Source: Mariprofundaceae bacterium
GTDB lineage: Bacteria > Pseudomonadota > Zetaproteobacteria > Mariprofundales > Mariprofundaceae
Assembly (NCBI GenBank): GCA_021772895.1
Contig: JAJFLC010000014.1
Coordinates: 1-55,390, forward strand
Reading direction: 5' to 3'
DNA length: 55,390 bases
Shown: positions 17,170 through 25,251 of the stretch, one piece after another
How the letters are laid out: each line of letters starts with the position of its first letter
Numbering within the stretch: position 1 is the stretch's first letter
Notes under the pieces: generated by a model
Database searches by the model: none
What the model was told of the DNA's origin: nothing
What the model saw: the letters and a program-made list of their open reading frames with translations, nothing else
Position numbers and translations under genes: made by a program

Positions 17170-17615
17170 GCAATAGAAAAAAAACAAACAGCCCGAACCG
17201 TCATCAGGCACGCGAATCAGCGATTGAAACGCTTTATGCATGGCACAGTGGTGGCAACGACAATGCCGACCTCCCCCATCTGTTGAGCGGACGTATTCAG
17301 GAAGAAGAACGGGGTGCTCAGGATGAAACCTACCTTCGTGAAATGGTTTACGGCATCACCGAACAAAAAGATGAACTCGATGAACTCATCAAACCTGCCG
17401 TAAAACGCAGCCTCAAAAGTGTTGCCAATGTGGAACTGAACGTTCTTCGTTTGGCCGTTTGGGAAATGAAAAACCGGCTGGAGATTCCCTACCGTGTTAT
17501 CATCAACGAAGCGCTTGAACTTACCCGCGCCTATGCCGATGAATCGGCACGTGGCTTTATCAACGGTGTATTGGATAAACTCGCAAAAAGCATTCGCTCT
17601 GCTGAAATGAAATAG
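17166..17615 (+). CDS. nusB: Transcription antitermination factor NusB
   Basis: A 149-residue all-helical NusB. It begins with a basic leader (NRKKTNSPNRHQARESAIETLYAW), where RHQAR and A-x-x-TLYAW are the family's N-terminal RNA/NusE-binding region, and ends with AYADESARGFINGVLDKLA. NusB with NusE (S10) binds boxA in rRNA operons. The GTG start at 17166 overlaps the ribH stop. The ribH-nusB pairing is common in proteobacteria. Confidence 0.94.
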   Translation: MSNRKKTNSPNRHQARESAIETLYAWHSGGNDNADLPHLLSGRIQEEERGAQDETYLREMVYGITEQKDELDELIKPAVKRSLKSVANVELNVLRLAVWEMKNRLEIPYRVIINEALELTRAYADESARGFINGVLDKLAKSIRSAEMK

Positions 17616-17837
17616 TAAAATTTTATTAAAAAAGAGTGTTTATACCTATTTTCATTCAATTTCATCAAAAATATTATGTTAAAAATGTATATTCAGACAC
17701 TTTTTAGTAAATATTTCTTCTAAATATTATAAAAACTTAAGTCTGATTTCATTATTATAGAATCAACTCGAAACGAATAAAGATCAAGACTATGTAGATG
17801 AAAGGCTGTGAAGATTAATTTAAAGTGTTGCCAGATA
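17616..17837. other. AT-rich gap between convergent nusB and dsbA
   Basis: About 220 bp, very AT-rich, with several short A/T runs. No credible reading frame, no strong GC-rich hairpin and no known RNA were seen. It may hold weak terminators for the two facing operons. Confidence 0.5.
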
Positions 17838-18488
17838 TTAATAGTTTTTCGCGATTTCACTATCAATGAGCGCCCGTAGTTCATCATAACCAAAAACAGC
17901 GAGAGGTATGCCATTGACGAAGTATGATGGGGTTTTACTGACACCCAACTGCTTCGCATCGGCCAGGTCCTGGGCAATGTTCCTGGCAATCATCGGATCG
18001 TTCATCTCCTGCTTTAAGCGAGCCACATCAAATTTATAATGCTCAAGATATTTCCACAGTACCTCGGGTTGAGCCTTGTGATGTGAGGTCCAGTGCGGCT
18101 GCGATGCAAACATCAGATCCAGCACTGGCCAGTAAGTACCCATTTTTCTAGAGGCTTCAAGAATTTGCAGGATGTGATCGGAACCATCGTGAAGGGGTGC
18201 ATAACGAATCACGTGATTCACTTTGCCTTTGTGTTCAATCAGTAGCTCTTTGACCGCTGGATAAAAAGCCCTGCAGGTTTCACAAGCCGGATCCATAAAC
18301 TCAACAATGGTTACTTTGGCATCAGGGCTTCCCGCTCTGGGCGAATACGGCTTAATCAGGAGTTCATGGTTTTGTCTGGCAAGTTCAGCCTGAGATTGTG
18401 TCTGCTGAGATTTGTAGAGGTAACCCCCTGCGATAAAGGTAAGTACCAGCAACAGAGCTGTCATCATGACAAGGTTATTTTTTTTCAT
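17838..18488 (-). CDS. dsbA: DsbA-family thiol oxidoreductase
   Basis: A 216-residue membrane-anchored or exported thioredoxin-fold protein. Residues 1-25 are a single N-terminal hydrophobic helix after MKKNN. The active site is Cys69-Glu-Thr-Cys72 (DPACETC) and the cis-proline loop is KTPSYFVNG near 185-193. CETC differs from the CPHC of E. coli DsbA and is closer to proteins paired with BdbC/DsbB-like partners. The gene overlaps the upstream dsbB-like gene by 4 bp, so the two should form a periplasmic disulfide-forming pair. Confidence 0.9.
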   Translation of the reverse strand: MKKNNLVMMTALLLVLTFIAGGYLYKSQQTQSQAELARQNHELLIKPYSPRAGSPDAKVTIVEFMDPACETCRAFYPAVKELLIEHKGKVNHVIRYAPLHDGSDHILQILEASRKMGTYWPVLDLMFASQPHWTSHHKAQPEVLWKYLEHYKFDVARLKQEMNDPMIARNIAQDLADAKQLGVSKTPSYFVNGIPLAVFGYDELRALIDSEIAKNY

Positions 18489-18931
18489 TGATCTATCCTG
18501 GCTCGAATAATGAGCAATAAAATTATGATGGCTGAAAACGAGGCAAGTGAAAGAAGCGGGATGGGAAGAACATCAAACAGCACCATATTGGCATCCTTGC
18601 AGGATACGCCCTGACTGCATGGTTGGAGGCTTTCAGGTATGACGCCAAAAAACAGCAGGCAATGGTACACAGTGAACAGCAAACCGATGGTCGCAACAGG
18701 CAGCGCATAGCGAACCACCTGTTTGTCTACAGGGTAAAAGCCAATGAAAAGTATGATGGGCAGGGGGAACATAAATATCCGCTGATACCAGCATAAAACG
18801 CATGGTGTCAGCTCCATAACCTCACTGAAAAAAAGACTGCCAAGCGTTGATATGGTCGCAATGAACCAGCAACTAAAGATCAATAGCCAGTCTGTAGAAC
18901 TATTTGCCATTTGTGCCGTTTCTGCATTCAT
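18485..18931 (-). CDS. dsbB: DsbB/BdbC-type disulfide bond formation protein
   Basis: A 148-residue inner-membrane protein with four predicted helices. Redox cysteines are Cys44 and Cys47 (TPCVLCWYQR) and Cys105 and Cys111 (PCSQGVSC), the two pairs used to reoxidise DsbA and pass electrons to quinone. I start it at ATG 18931; a TTG at 18940 and an ATG at 18910 are in frame. It overlaps dsbA by ATGA. The short second loop, with its cysteines only 6 apart, is BdbC-like. Confidence 0.9.
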   Translation of the reverse strand: MNAETAQMANSSTDWLLIFSCWFIATISTLGSLFFSEVMELTPCVLCWYQRIFMFPLPIILFIGFYPVDKQVVRYALPVATIGLLFTVYHCLLFFGVIPESLQPCSQGVSCKDANMVLFDVLPIPLLSLASFSAIIILLLIIRARIDQ

Positions 18932-18941
18932 TCCGCACAAG

Positions 18942-19232
18942 CTAAATCAGTTGCCTGTTAAAATCCCGTTTTAAGAACAAAAGGGGCCAAGTCTTGTTTC
19001 GCGCATTCCAACCCTCTCCTTGATTAACCGACTCACCGTAGCGTGATCTAATCCAACATATGTAGCAACCGCCTACATCGTGTAACCGGTATACTTCGCC
19101 CATCCAATCGCTGCGCTCCATGCCAGACAATGCAATTTCATTTAATGGCAAATGTCGTATCGGAGCAGACATGGCCTCGCAGGCCACATGCCCCCCTTCA
19201 AACTCAATGCGCAACGCTCTTGCCATCGCCAC
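18942..19232 (-). pseudogene. Decayed REP-associated tyrosine transposase (RAYT) remnant
   Basis: A 96-codon frame that opens with ARALRIEFEGG, like the start of RAYT (Y1_Tnp) proteins (typically ARPLRIEFPGA). It then loses family similarity and skips the catalytic HUH and Tyr motifs, so an internal deletion has probably joined the two ends of the gene. The C-terminal codons run into the left inverted terminus. Flanking inverted copies (18981-18997 and 19276-19292) support a dead mobile unit. I do not think this is a functional protein. Confidence 0.55.
18981..18997. repeat. Left inverted terminus of RAYT remnant
   Basis: The plus strand reads AAGGGGCCAAGTCTTGTTT from about 18981. Its reverse complement matches the right copy near 19276 except at two or three positions around the GG. 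CAAGACTTG-CCCC-like ends recall sequences flanking RAYT elements. Confidence 0.55.
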
Positions 19233-19275
19233 TTCTCATAACAGAAAAGTGTAATCTTTTCCCAACAAAATCCGC

Positions 19276-19292
19276 AAAACAAGACTTACCCC
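19276..19292. repeat. Right inverted terminus of RAYT remnant
   Basis: AAAACAAGACTTACCCC, opposite in orientation to the copy at 18981. Together they bound a unit of about 310 bp containing the decayed transposase frame. Confidence 0.55.
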
Positions 19293-19494
19293 GTATTATA
19301 TGACCCCCAATGCTTTGCAACAATCTGTAATATCGGCCATCCTTTTCTATAGACCAAAGCATAGACAGGAAAAAGGTTGTTGAAAAATTTTGAATAAAAT
19401 GGTCATTTCAGTAAATGTTTTACATATTTATCAAATAAACTTATAAAAAATGTTTTAAAAAGCAGCTTTAAGATAAAATAACTTTAAAATTTTG
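19293..19494. other. AT-rich non-coding gap downstream of crcB
   Basis: About 200 bp with long A/T runs, between the 3' end of crcB and the RAYT remnant. No gene, clear terminator or known RNA seen. Confidence 0.45.
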
Positions 19495-19872
19495 TTAAAT
19501 AAAACGGGCTAATTGAATCCCTAACCACGTCAGAATCAGGCAAATCACAACCTGCCCGATCACATTGGCAGCAGCCATGCCCAACGCACCTTCCTGAAGC
19601 AAACGAATTGATTCCAGTGAATAGGTTGAAAATGTTGTAAAGGCTCCCAACAAACCCACCGTGAGAGCCAAGCGCACCAGTTCACTGGCGGTTGAACGCT
19701 CAATCAACCAGACAAACAGAAAACCAAGCAAAAAACTACCCAGTGCATTAACCGCCAGTGTACCCCATGGAAATGCTCCACCTGCCAAACGTTGCACTGA
19801 ACCTGCCATCAGCCAGCGCAGCACTGCACCTGCCGCTCCACCGATTGCCACGGCTGTGATCTGTTGAATCAC
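19495..19872 (-). CDS. crcB: Fluoride exporter CrcB/FluC
   Basis: A 125-residue protein with four transmembrane helices. Family marks are GGAAGAVLRW near the N-terminus, FPWGTLAVNALGSF (34-47) and the fluoride-lining TTFSTYSLE near 79-87. FluC channels are dual-topology dimers that expel fluoride. The start is a GTG 18 bp after the rarA stop, so it is the last gene of the pyrE-to-crcB operon. There is no space for its own fluoride riboswitch, so expression should follow the operon. Confidence 0.93.
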   Translation of the reverse strand: MIQQITAVAIGGAAGAVLRWLMAGSVQRLAGGAFPWGTLAVNALGSFLLGFLFVWLIERSTASELVRLALTVGLLGAFTTFSTYSLESIRLLQEGALGMAAANVIGQVVICLILTWLGIQLARFI

Positions 19873-19890
19873 TGGGCTTTTTTCCCAATG

Positions 19891-21210
19891 CTAAACATCG
19901 CTTTCCTGTGCCTTTTTTCTGCGTTCATTCAACCACTGCATACGCTCATTCAACGTTTTTTCAAAACCGCGCCTTGTGGGCTGGTAAAGAGAAACGGCAT
20001 CCATCGCATCAGGAAAATGTGATTGTGCGACAACGGCATCATCAGAATTGTGAGCATATTGATAACCCTGCCCATGCCCCAGCTCTTTCATCAGTTTGGT
20101 GGGTGCATTTTTTAAGTGTTTCGGCACATCCAGATGCTGGCTCTCTTTTGCCAGCTTTCGTGCAGCCTTTTCTGCCATATAGGTTGCATTACTTTTTGCT
20201 GCCAGCGCGAGATAAATGGCCGTTTCAAACAAGCCCTGCTCCCCTTCAGGTGAGCCCAGAATCTGATACATCCGCTGTGCATCCAGTGCTAACGTCAATG
20301 CTTTAGGATCGGCCAGACCAACATCCTCAGTTGCCATGCGGATCATCCGGCGTGCCAGATAAAGCGGCTCTTCACCGGACTGAAGCATGCGAGCCAGCCA
20401 GTAGCATGCTGCATCGGCATCAGAATCACGAATCGACTTATGCAGCGCAGAGATCAGATCATAATGAGCGTCGCCATCGCGATCATACTGACCTTGTCTG
20501 CGTGTCCACTGCTGTGCAGTTGCTTTTTCATCCCATGTTCTGGATGCATCCGCCTCAAACAGGCTTTGTAAGGCATTTAATGCATAACGCGCATCGCCAT
20601 CACTGGCTGCTGCCAGCCATTTAAGTGCATCATCATTGACACTAAATGCCATGGATTCTTTGTTCAGAAGTGCAATGCCCCGTTTTAAAATGTGTTGAAT
20701 GGATGCTTGATCCAGAGGTTTTAAAACAATCACACGACAACGGGACAAAAGTGCATTGTTTAATGAAAAGGAAGGGTTTTCCGTCGTCGCACCCACCAGC
20801 ACCAATGTGCCATCTTCCATATAAGGGAGTAACACATCCTGCTGAGCTTTATTAAAACGGTGAATCTCATCCAGAAAGAGGAGGTAACTACGCCCTTCAC
20901 GTCGGGCCTGATCAACCACGCCCTGCACCTCTTTTTTACCTGCAGACACTGCTGATAACTGCTCAAAGGGCATATCCGCTGACTGCGCCATGATACGGGC
21001 CAGCGTTGTCTTACCTACACCTGGCGGCCCCCAAAAAATAGCTGAGACCGCCCTGCCTTCACTCAGCGCAACGGAAAACCATGAATTTTCATCTGTTAAC
21101 TCATTCTGACCGGCAACATCACTCAATACATCTGGCCGTAATCGATAAGCCAGCGGCACAGCACTGTTTACAGCCGCAGCTGTATCAAACAGTTCAGGTG
21201 AAGACAGAAT
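19891..21210 (-). CDS. rarA: Replication-associated recombination protein A (non-AUG start proposed)
   Basis: RarA/MgsA is an AAA+ ATPase of the clamp-loader family acting at stalled forks. Walker A is WGPPGVGKTT, Walker B is FLDEIHRF, sensor 1 is GATTENPSF. The first conventional start is GTG at 21159, but the frame stays open upstream and encodes ELFDTAAAVNSAVPLAYRLRP; an LFD-type segment before P-L-A-x-R-x-R-P is usual in RarA. The only start-like codons there are ATT 21210 and CTG 21207, with AAAGG about 6-9 nt upstream, overlapping the stop of the fadL-like gene. I therefore propose an ATT or CTG start giving about 439 residues, near the normal family length. Confidence 0.85.
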   Translation of the reverse strand: MLSSPELFDTAAAVNSAVPLAYRLRPDVLSDVAGQNELTDENSWFSVALSEGRAVSAIFWGPPGVGKTTLARIMAQSADMPFEQLSAVSAGKKEVQGVVDQARREGRSYLLFLDEIHRFNKAQQDVLLPYMEDGTLVLVGATTENPSFSLNNALLSRCRVIVLKPLDQASIQHILKRGIALLNKESMAFSVNDDALKWLAAASDGDARYALNALQSLFEADASRTWDEKATAQQWTRRQGQYDRDGDAHYDLISALHKSIRDSDADAACYWLARMLQSGEEPLYLARRMIRMATEDVGLADPKALTLALDAQRMYQILGSPEGEQGLFETAIYLALAAKSNATYMAEKAARKLAKESQHLDVPKHLKNAPTKLMKELGHGQGYQYAHNSDDAVVAQSHFPDAMDAVSLYQPTRRGFEKTLNERMQWLNERRKKAQESDV

Positions 21211-22319
21211 CAGAAACCTTTGGAAACCGACAATGCAAGTGAATGCCGACGATCGCGATACGTACCCGCAAAGGCCCCGCTCACCTTACTTTGAGGATAG
21301 AGTGTATAAATATATGCAAGGTCAAGATGAAGGCCAAACATATCGCCACCCGCACCCAGACTTATTTTGTGTGCGGTCTGATCCGCAACTGCCGGATGGA
21401 ATCCCTGATCACTGTTTGCTCCCTGATCATAAGCATAACCAAAACGAAACTGACTGTTTTCTCTCCAAAACCATGTCACACCTGCCATCAAAGTCAGGCT
21501 ATCTTTCAAATCCAGTACATTCGATTGCACAACCGTGCTTCCCGAAAGAACATTCAAATCGTTGAGCTTGGACCAACGGCTCCAATTGGCATCGAGCTCC
21601 AAACGAACCGCATCTGCCACATCATAAGAAACACCAACGATAAACTCATCTGGAAGTTTCACCTTCAAGCTCTGATTAGCCGAATCTGAAAGTTTAATGT
21701 TTGAACCCAGTCGTGCCAGCATACCCACCGACCACATCGGCGCAGGTTTCCACTTCATGGAAACATGGCCTCCAAAAGCGGCTTTATCATTTCCAGAGAA
21801 TGAAGATCCACCTTGCGTTAATGTGGCGGAAGTCAAATACCAGTCTACACCCGCTGCAAAAGCCATGGAGCTGCTCAATCTGTAAATCGTATCCAATGAA
21901 AGGCGGCTCATCTTAATCGATGTCCTCCCAGCACTACCGGGAAATGCAAGACTCCAATCATTTTCCAACATATAAGGCTGATTATAGGCGAGAGAAAAAC
22001 CCAAATTTCCATCCCGTGGCATCCATGAAGCGTACAAATGATTCACGTTACTCGTATTTCCTTCATTAGGTCCGGTACTTGTACCAAGATCAACAGAGCT
22101 ATTCCGATATCGTAAATTCATACCAATCATGCCCTGAATACCATCCTGCCAGGCAAGTCCTGATGGGTTATAAGCCGCAGCTGAAACATCATCAGCACCC
22201 GCCACAACCGCATTCGCCACGCCCATACCTGAGGCAGACATATCTGAAGTTGCAAAACCTCCCGCTTCAGCCACCGTTGCAAACATACAACACAGCACAA
22301 GTGCACTTATCTTTTTCAT
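21210..22319 (-). CDS. FadL/OmpP1 (TodX)-family outer membrane transporter
   Basis: A 369-residue outer-membrane beta-barrel. Residues 1-19 are a signal peptide (ATVAEA|GG). The mature N-terminus GGFATSDMSASGMGVANA is the FadL hatch-like region with the usual alternating small residues, followed by AAYNPSGLAW. The chain ends in Phe (VSKGF), the expected BAM signal. FadL proteins take up hydrophobic compounds such as long-chain fatty acids; the actual substrate is not visible. It lies 50 bp downstream of lolA, and its stop overlaps the proposed rarA start. Confidence 0.88.
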   Translation of the reverse strand: MKKISALVLCCMFATVAEAGGFATSDMSASGMGVANAVVAGADDVSAAAYNPSGLAWQDGIQGMIGMNLRYRNSSVDLGTSTGPNEGNTSNVNHLYASWMPRDGNLGFSLAYNQPYMLENDWSLAFPGSAGRTSIKMSRLSLDTIYRLSSSMAFAAGVDWYLTSATLTQGGSSFSGNDKAAFGGHVSMKWKPAPMWSVGMLARLGSNIKLSDSANQSLKVKLPDEFIVGVSYDVADAVRLELDANWSRWSKLNDLNVLSGSTVVQSNVLDLKDSLTLMAGVTWFWRENSQFRFGYAYDQGANSDQGFHPAVADQTAHKISLGAGGDMFGLHLDLAYIYTLYPQSKVSGAFAGTYRDRRHSLALSVSKGF

Positions 22320-22369
22320 ACTCAGTATACCCCACCAATAAATTTCATTCCGTTATTTTGACCTATCAC

Positions 22370-23050
22370 TCAACCATCTACTGAACCGGCAATATCAATC
22401 ACCTCAACACCCTCAGGCGGTGTAAATGAAAAAATACTTTTGGGTGGCGTTTGTCTATCCACATCTGAAAGAATCATTCGGTTTCGGTTACCCAGCATAT
22501 CTTCACTTTCAAGCCAATGAAGATCGCCAGATGCTAAAAATGTCAAAATCAACTCAGGACCGTCCGCAATCTGAATACGATATGCAATATCACCGGATTC
22601 AAGTTTTTCTGTGGCGAGCAACTTTATATCTTTTACACCGACCCGGCCATCGAGTAATTTCATCGCAACCGGATCAACCGCATCAAGGCTTTCCATACGT
22701 TCAGCTTGCATCAAATCAGCTTCATAATGCCAAACCACACCACCATCACTTATATAGAGTTGTTCATACGGCACAACATATTGCCAGCGAAAATGTCCAG
22801 GTCGCCTGATCGCCAGCGTACCGGAATAGTGCTGCTCTCCACCCTCAGAAAAATAGACAACCTGCCGAAACAGACATGAAAAACCTGCGTTTTCTGCCAT
22901 TTTTGAAAGTGCCCGTGTTAGTTTTTTAACATCCTCACCCTCAACACTCGCTGTAGCTCCTGTTTGCGCATATCCATGTGATATCGGCACAAAGAGAAAC
23001 ATCAAACACAATAAATGGATACGAAACAGGTCCATTCGCAACAGATTCAT
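22370..23050 (-). CDS. lolA: Outer-membrane lipoprotein carrier LolA
   Basis: A 226-residue periplasmic chaperone that shuttles lipoproteins from LolCDE to LolB. It has a signal peptide ending near HGYAQ, then the LolA pattern: QVVYFSEGGEQHYSGTLAIR, RPGHFRWQYVVPYEQLYISDG, and a C-terminal FTPPEGVEVID. The overlap with the ftsK stop is ATGA. ftsK-lolA adjacency is common in proteobacteria, which supports the call. Confidence 0.93.
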   Translation of the reverse strand: MNLLRMDLFRIHLLCLMFLFVPISHGYAQTGATASVEGEDVKKLTRALSKMAENAGFSCLFRQVVYFSEGGEQHYSGTLAIRRPGHFRWQYVVPYEQLYISDGGVVWHYEADLMQAERMESLDAVDPVAMKLLDGRVGVKDIKLLATEKLESGDIAYRIQIADGPELILTFLASGDLHWLESEDMLGNRNRMILSDVDRQTPPKSIFSFTPPEGVEVIDIAGSVDG

Positions 23051-25245
23051 TCGATCACGCCCCCACCATCAGCAGAAGACCTTGCAAGTACCTTACGTGT
23101 GCCGCCGGAACCCGGCGGTGTAACCAGACCATCCTGCTCCATCTGTTCAACGATACGACTTGCACGGTTATAACCAATACGAAGATAACGCTGCACCATC
23201 GAGACTGAACATTGCCCCTTCTCAATCACCAGTTCGGCGGCTTCATCATATTTGGAATCTTTCTCTTCATCAGCGCCCTGTATCTGTTCATCCGGGCTTT
23301 TCACTTCAAACACTTCATGGCGATATTCCGGTTCACCCTGCTCTTTCAAATGTTCTACCAAACCAAGCACTTCACTATCTGAAATATATGCACCATGCAC
23401 ACGGGTAAGATCGCGGCCAGCATTTAAAAACAGTGAATCACCATGCCCAAGCAACTGTTCTGCACCCATCTGATCCAGAATTGTTCTGGAATCAATCTTG
23501 GAAGAGACTTGAAAAGAGAGCCGACTTGGTAAATTCGCTTTAATCAAGCCTGTGATCACATCAACACTCGGGCGCTGCGTTGCCAAAATCAGATGCAGCC
23601 CGGCCGCACGTGCCTTCTGAGCGATTCTGCATATAGCCTGCTCCACCTCTTTGCCAGCCACCATCATCAAATCGGCCAATTCATCAATCACAATCACAAT
23701 AAAAGGAAGACGGCTCAGTTCACCACTTGCATCTTCATCAACAGCCTTATTATAACCTTCAAGATTTCTCACCTTGGCTTCACTCATCAACTGATAACGC
23801 CGCTCCATCTCGTACACGGCCCATGCCAGCGCTTTGGCGGCTTTATGTGGGCTTGTCACCACAGGCACCAGAAGATGTGGAATATCGTCATACATCGAAA
23901 GTTCCAACATCTTCGGATCCACCATAATCAAGCGAAGATCCTTGGGAGAATGCGTCATCAACATGGAACAAATCATGGTGTTAATTGAGACGGATTTACC
24001 TGAACCTGTTGTGCCTGCAACCAGAAGATGTGGCATTTTTACAAGATCGGTTACCACAGGACGCCCTGCAATATCAACACCGAGCGCCAAAGGAAGTTTT
24101 TTCTTTTTATCTGAAAAAGCCTTACTCGCCAGTACATCATGCATGAGTACCATCTCGCGTTCTTCGTTAGGTATTTCAATGCCAATCGCGTTTCTACCCG
24201 GAATATTTCCCGCAATACGAACGCTGACTGCCGCCATCGACCTCGCCAAATCGTCCTGTAGTGCCGTGATGCGGTTCACTTTGGTTCCCGGCACAGGCTC
24301 AAACTCAAACTGAATCACCACAGGGCCTGGCTGCACTGCCACCACATGGCCTTCAACCCGATAATCCAGAAGTTTCTTTTCCAGCATTCTGGCCATTGCC
24401 TGCAATGTTTCTGCGCTGTAAGCATGGCCATCTTCATGTTTTGCAGTAAATAAAGAGAGGCTCGGAAGAGAAAAGCCTGCTATTGAAGGTGTGCCAAGAG
24501 AGAGCTCACCCTGCTGTTGTTCTTTGGCCTTTCTTGAAACTGTCACCTTAGCAGGTTTCATAACCTCCGGCTCAGATTCAGCAATATGTACAGGTCGCGA
24601 AACTTTCTTTTCACGCCGCTTTTCCCGGCCTTCGATACGATCACGACGCACATCAATTTTACCTTGCCAACGCTCAAAAAGAGACAGTACAAATGCTGTA
24701 CAGGCCATAGTGAGCAACCCCATACGTTGTATGGCTGCTAAAAGTGAAAAATGTGATGCAGCAATGAAGCTGCTCAGGGTCAGTGTAATCAAAATAAGAT
24801 CTCTTCCCATGGCATGCAGGGATGTGGTCAACCCTTGAGAAAGCAGCACTCCGAATACACCGCCCTGACCCGCAGGAAGCAACTCAAGCAGGCCCTCAGG
24901 CATCATCCCCTCATGTGCATCAATGAGTCCTGAAACACCCAACAGGCATGGCAACCAGAATAATGACGTCCAACCACCTGCATACGGCAGCCTTCCAAAC
25001 GCAATACGCAGTGTCAGCACAAAACCCAGCACAACCAATAGCCAGCTACCATAACCAAACAGTTGATAGAAAAAATCAGCGATATATGCACCCACCACGC
25101 CAACCAGGTTCATCGCCTGAGCCGTTGTTTCATGATTAAAGGAAGGATCCTGTGCCGAAAAGCTATAGAGTGAAAGTGAAGTCACCAGCACCACTGCCAG
25201 AATGGCAAAGGCTAAAGCCTCGCGAAGGATTGCACCTGCATTCAT
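23047..25245 (-). CDS. ftsK: DNA translocase FtsK
   Basis: A 732-residue FtsK/SpoIIIE translocase that pumps chromosome ends across the septum and activates XerCD. The N-terminus has about four membrane helices in the first ~180 residues. A short basic linker follows (REKRREKK), much shorter than in E. coli FtsK (1,329 aa). The motor has Walker A GTTGSGKS near 405-412 and Walker B FIVIVIDELADLM. The C-terminal gamma winged helix (YNRASRIVEQMEQDGLV) reads KOPS-type polar sequences. It sits 6 bp after the RNase J gene. Confidence 0.96.
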   Translation of the reverse strand: MNAGAILREALAFAILAVVLVTSLSLYSFSAQDPSFNHETTAQAMNLVGVVGAYIADFFYQLFGYGSWLLVVLGFVLTLRIAFGRLPYAGGWTSLFWLPCLLGVSGLIDAHEGMMPEGLLELLPAGQGGVFGVLLSQGLTTSLHAMGRDLILITLTLSSFIAASHFSLLAAIQRMGLLTMACTAFVLSLFERWQGKIDVRRDRIEGREKRREKKVSRPVHIAESEPEVMKPAKVTVSRKAKEQQQGELSLGTPSIAGFSLPSLSLFTAKHEDGHAYSAETLQAMARMLEKKLLDYRVEGHVVAVQPGPVVIQFEFEPVPGTKVNRITALQDDLARSMAAVSVRIAGNIPGRNAIGIEIPNEEREMVLMHDVLASKAFSDKKKKLPLALGVDIAGRPVVTDLVKMPHLLVAGTTGSGKSVSINTMICSMLMTHSPKDLRLIMVDPKMLELSMYDDIPHLLVPVVTSPHKAAKALAWAVYEMERRYQLMSEAKVRNLEGYNKAVDEDASGELSRLPFIVIVIDELADLMMVAGKEVEQAICRIAQKARAAGLHLILATQRPSVDVITGLIKANLPSRLSFQVSSKIDSRTILDQMGAEQLLGHGDSLFLNAGRDLTRVHGAYISDSEVLGLVEHLKEQGEPEYRHEVFEVKSPDEQIQGADEEKDSKYDEAAELVIEKGQCSVSMVQRYLRIGYNRASRIVEQMEQDGLVTPPGSGGTRKVLARSSADGGGVIE

Positions 25246-25251
25246 AAAATC

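Noticed and set aside
19873-19890. Fluoride riboswitch before crcB
   Set aside because: The gap after rarA is 18 bp, too short for the aptamer.
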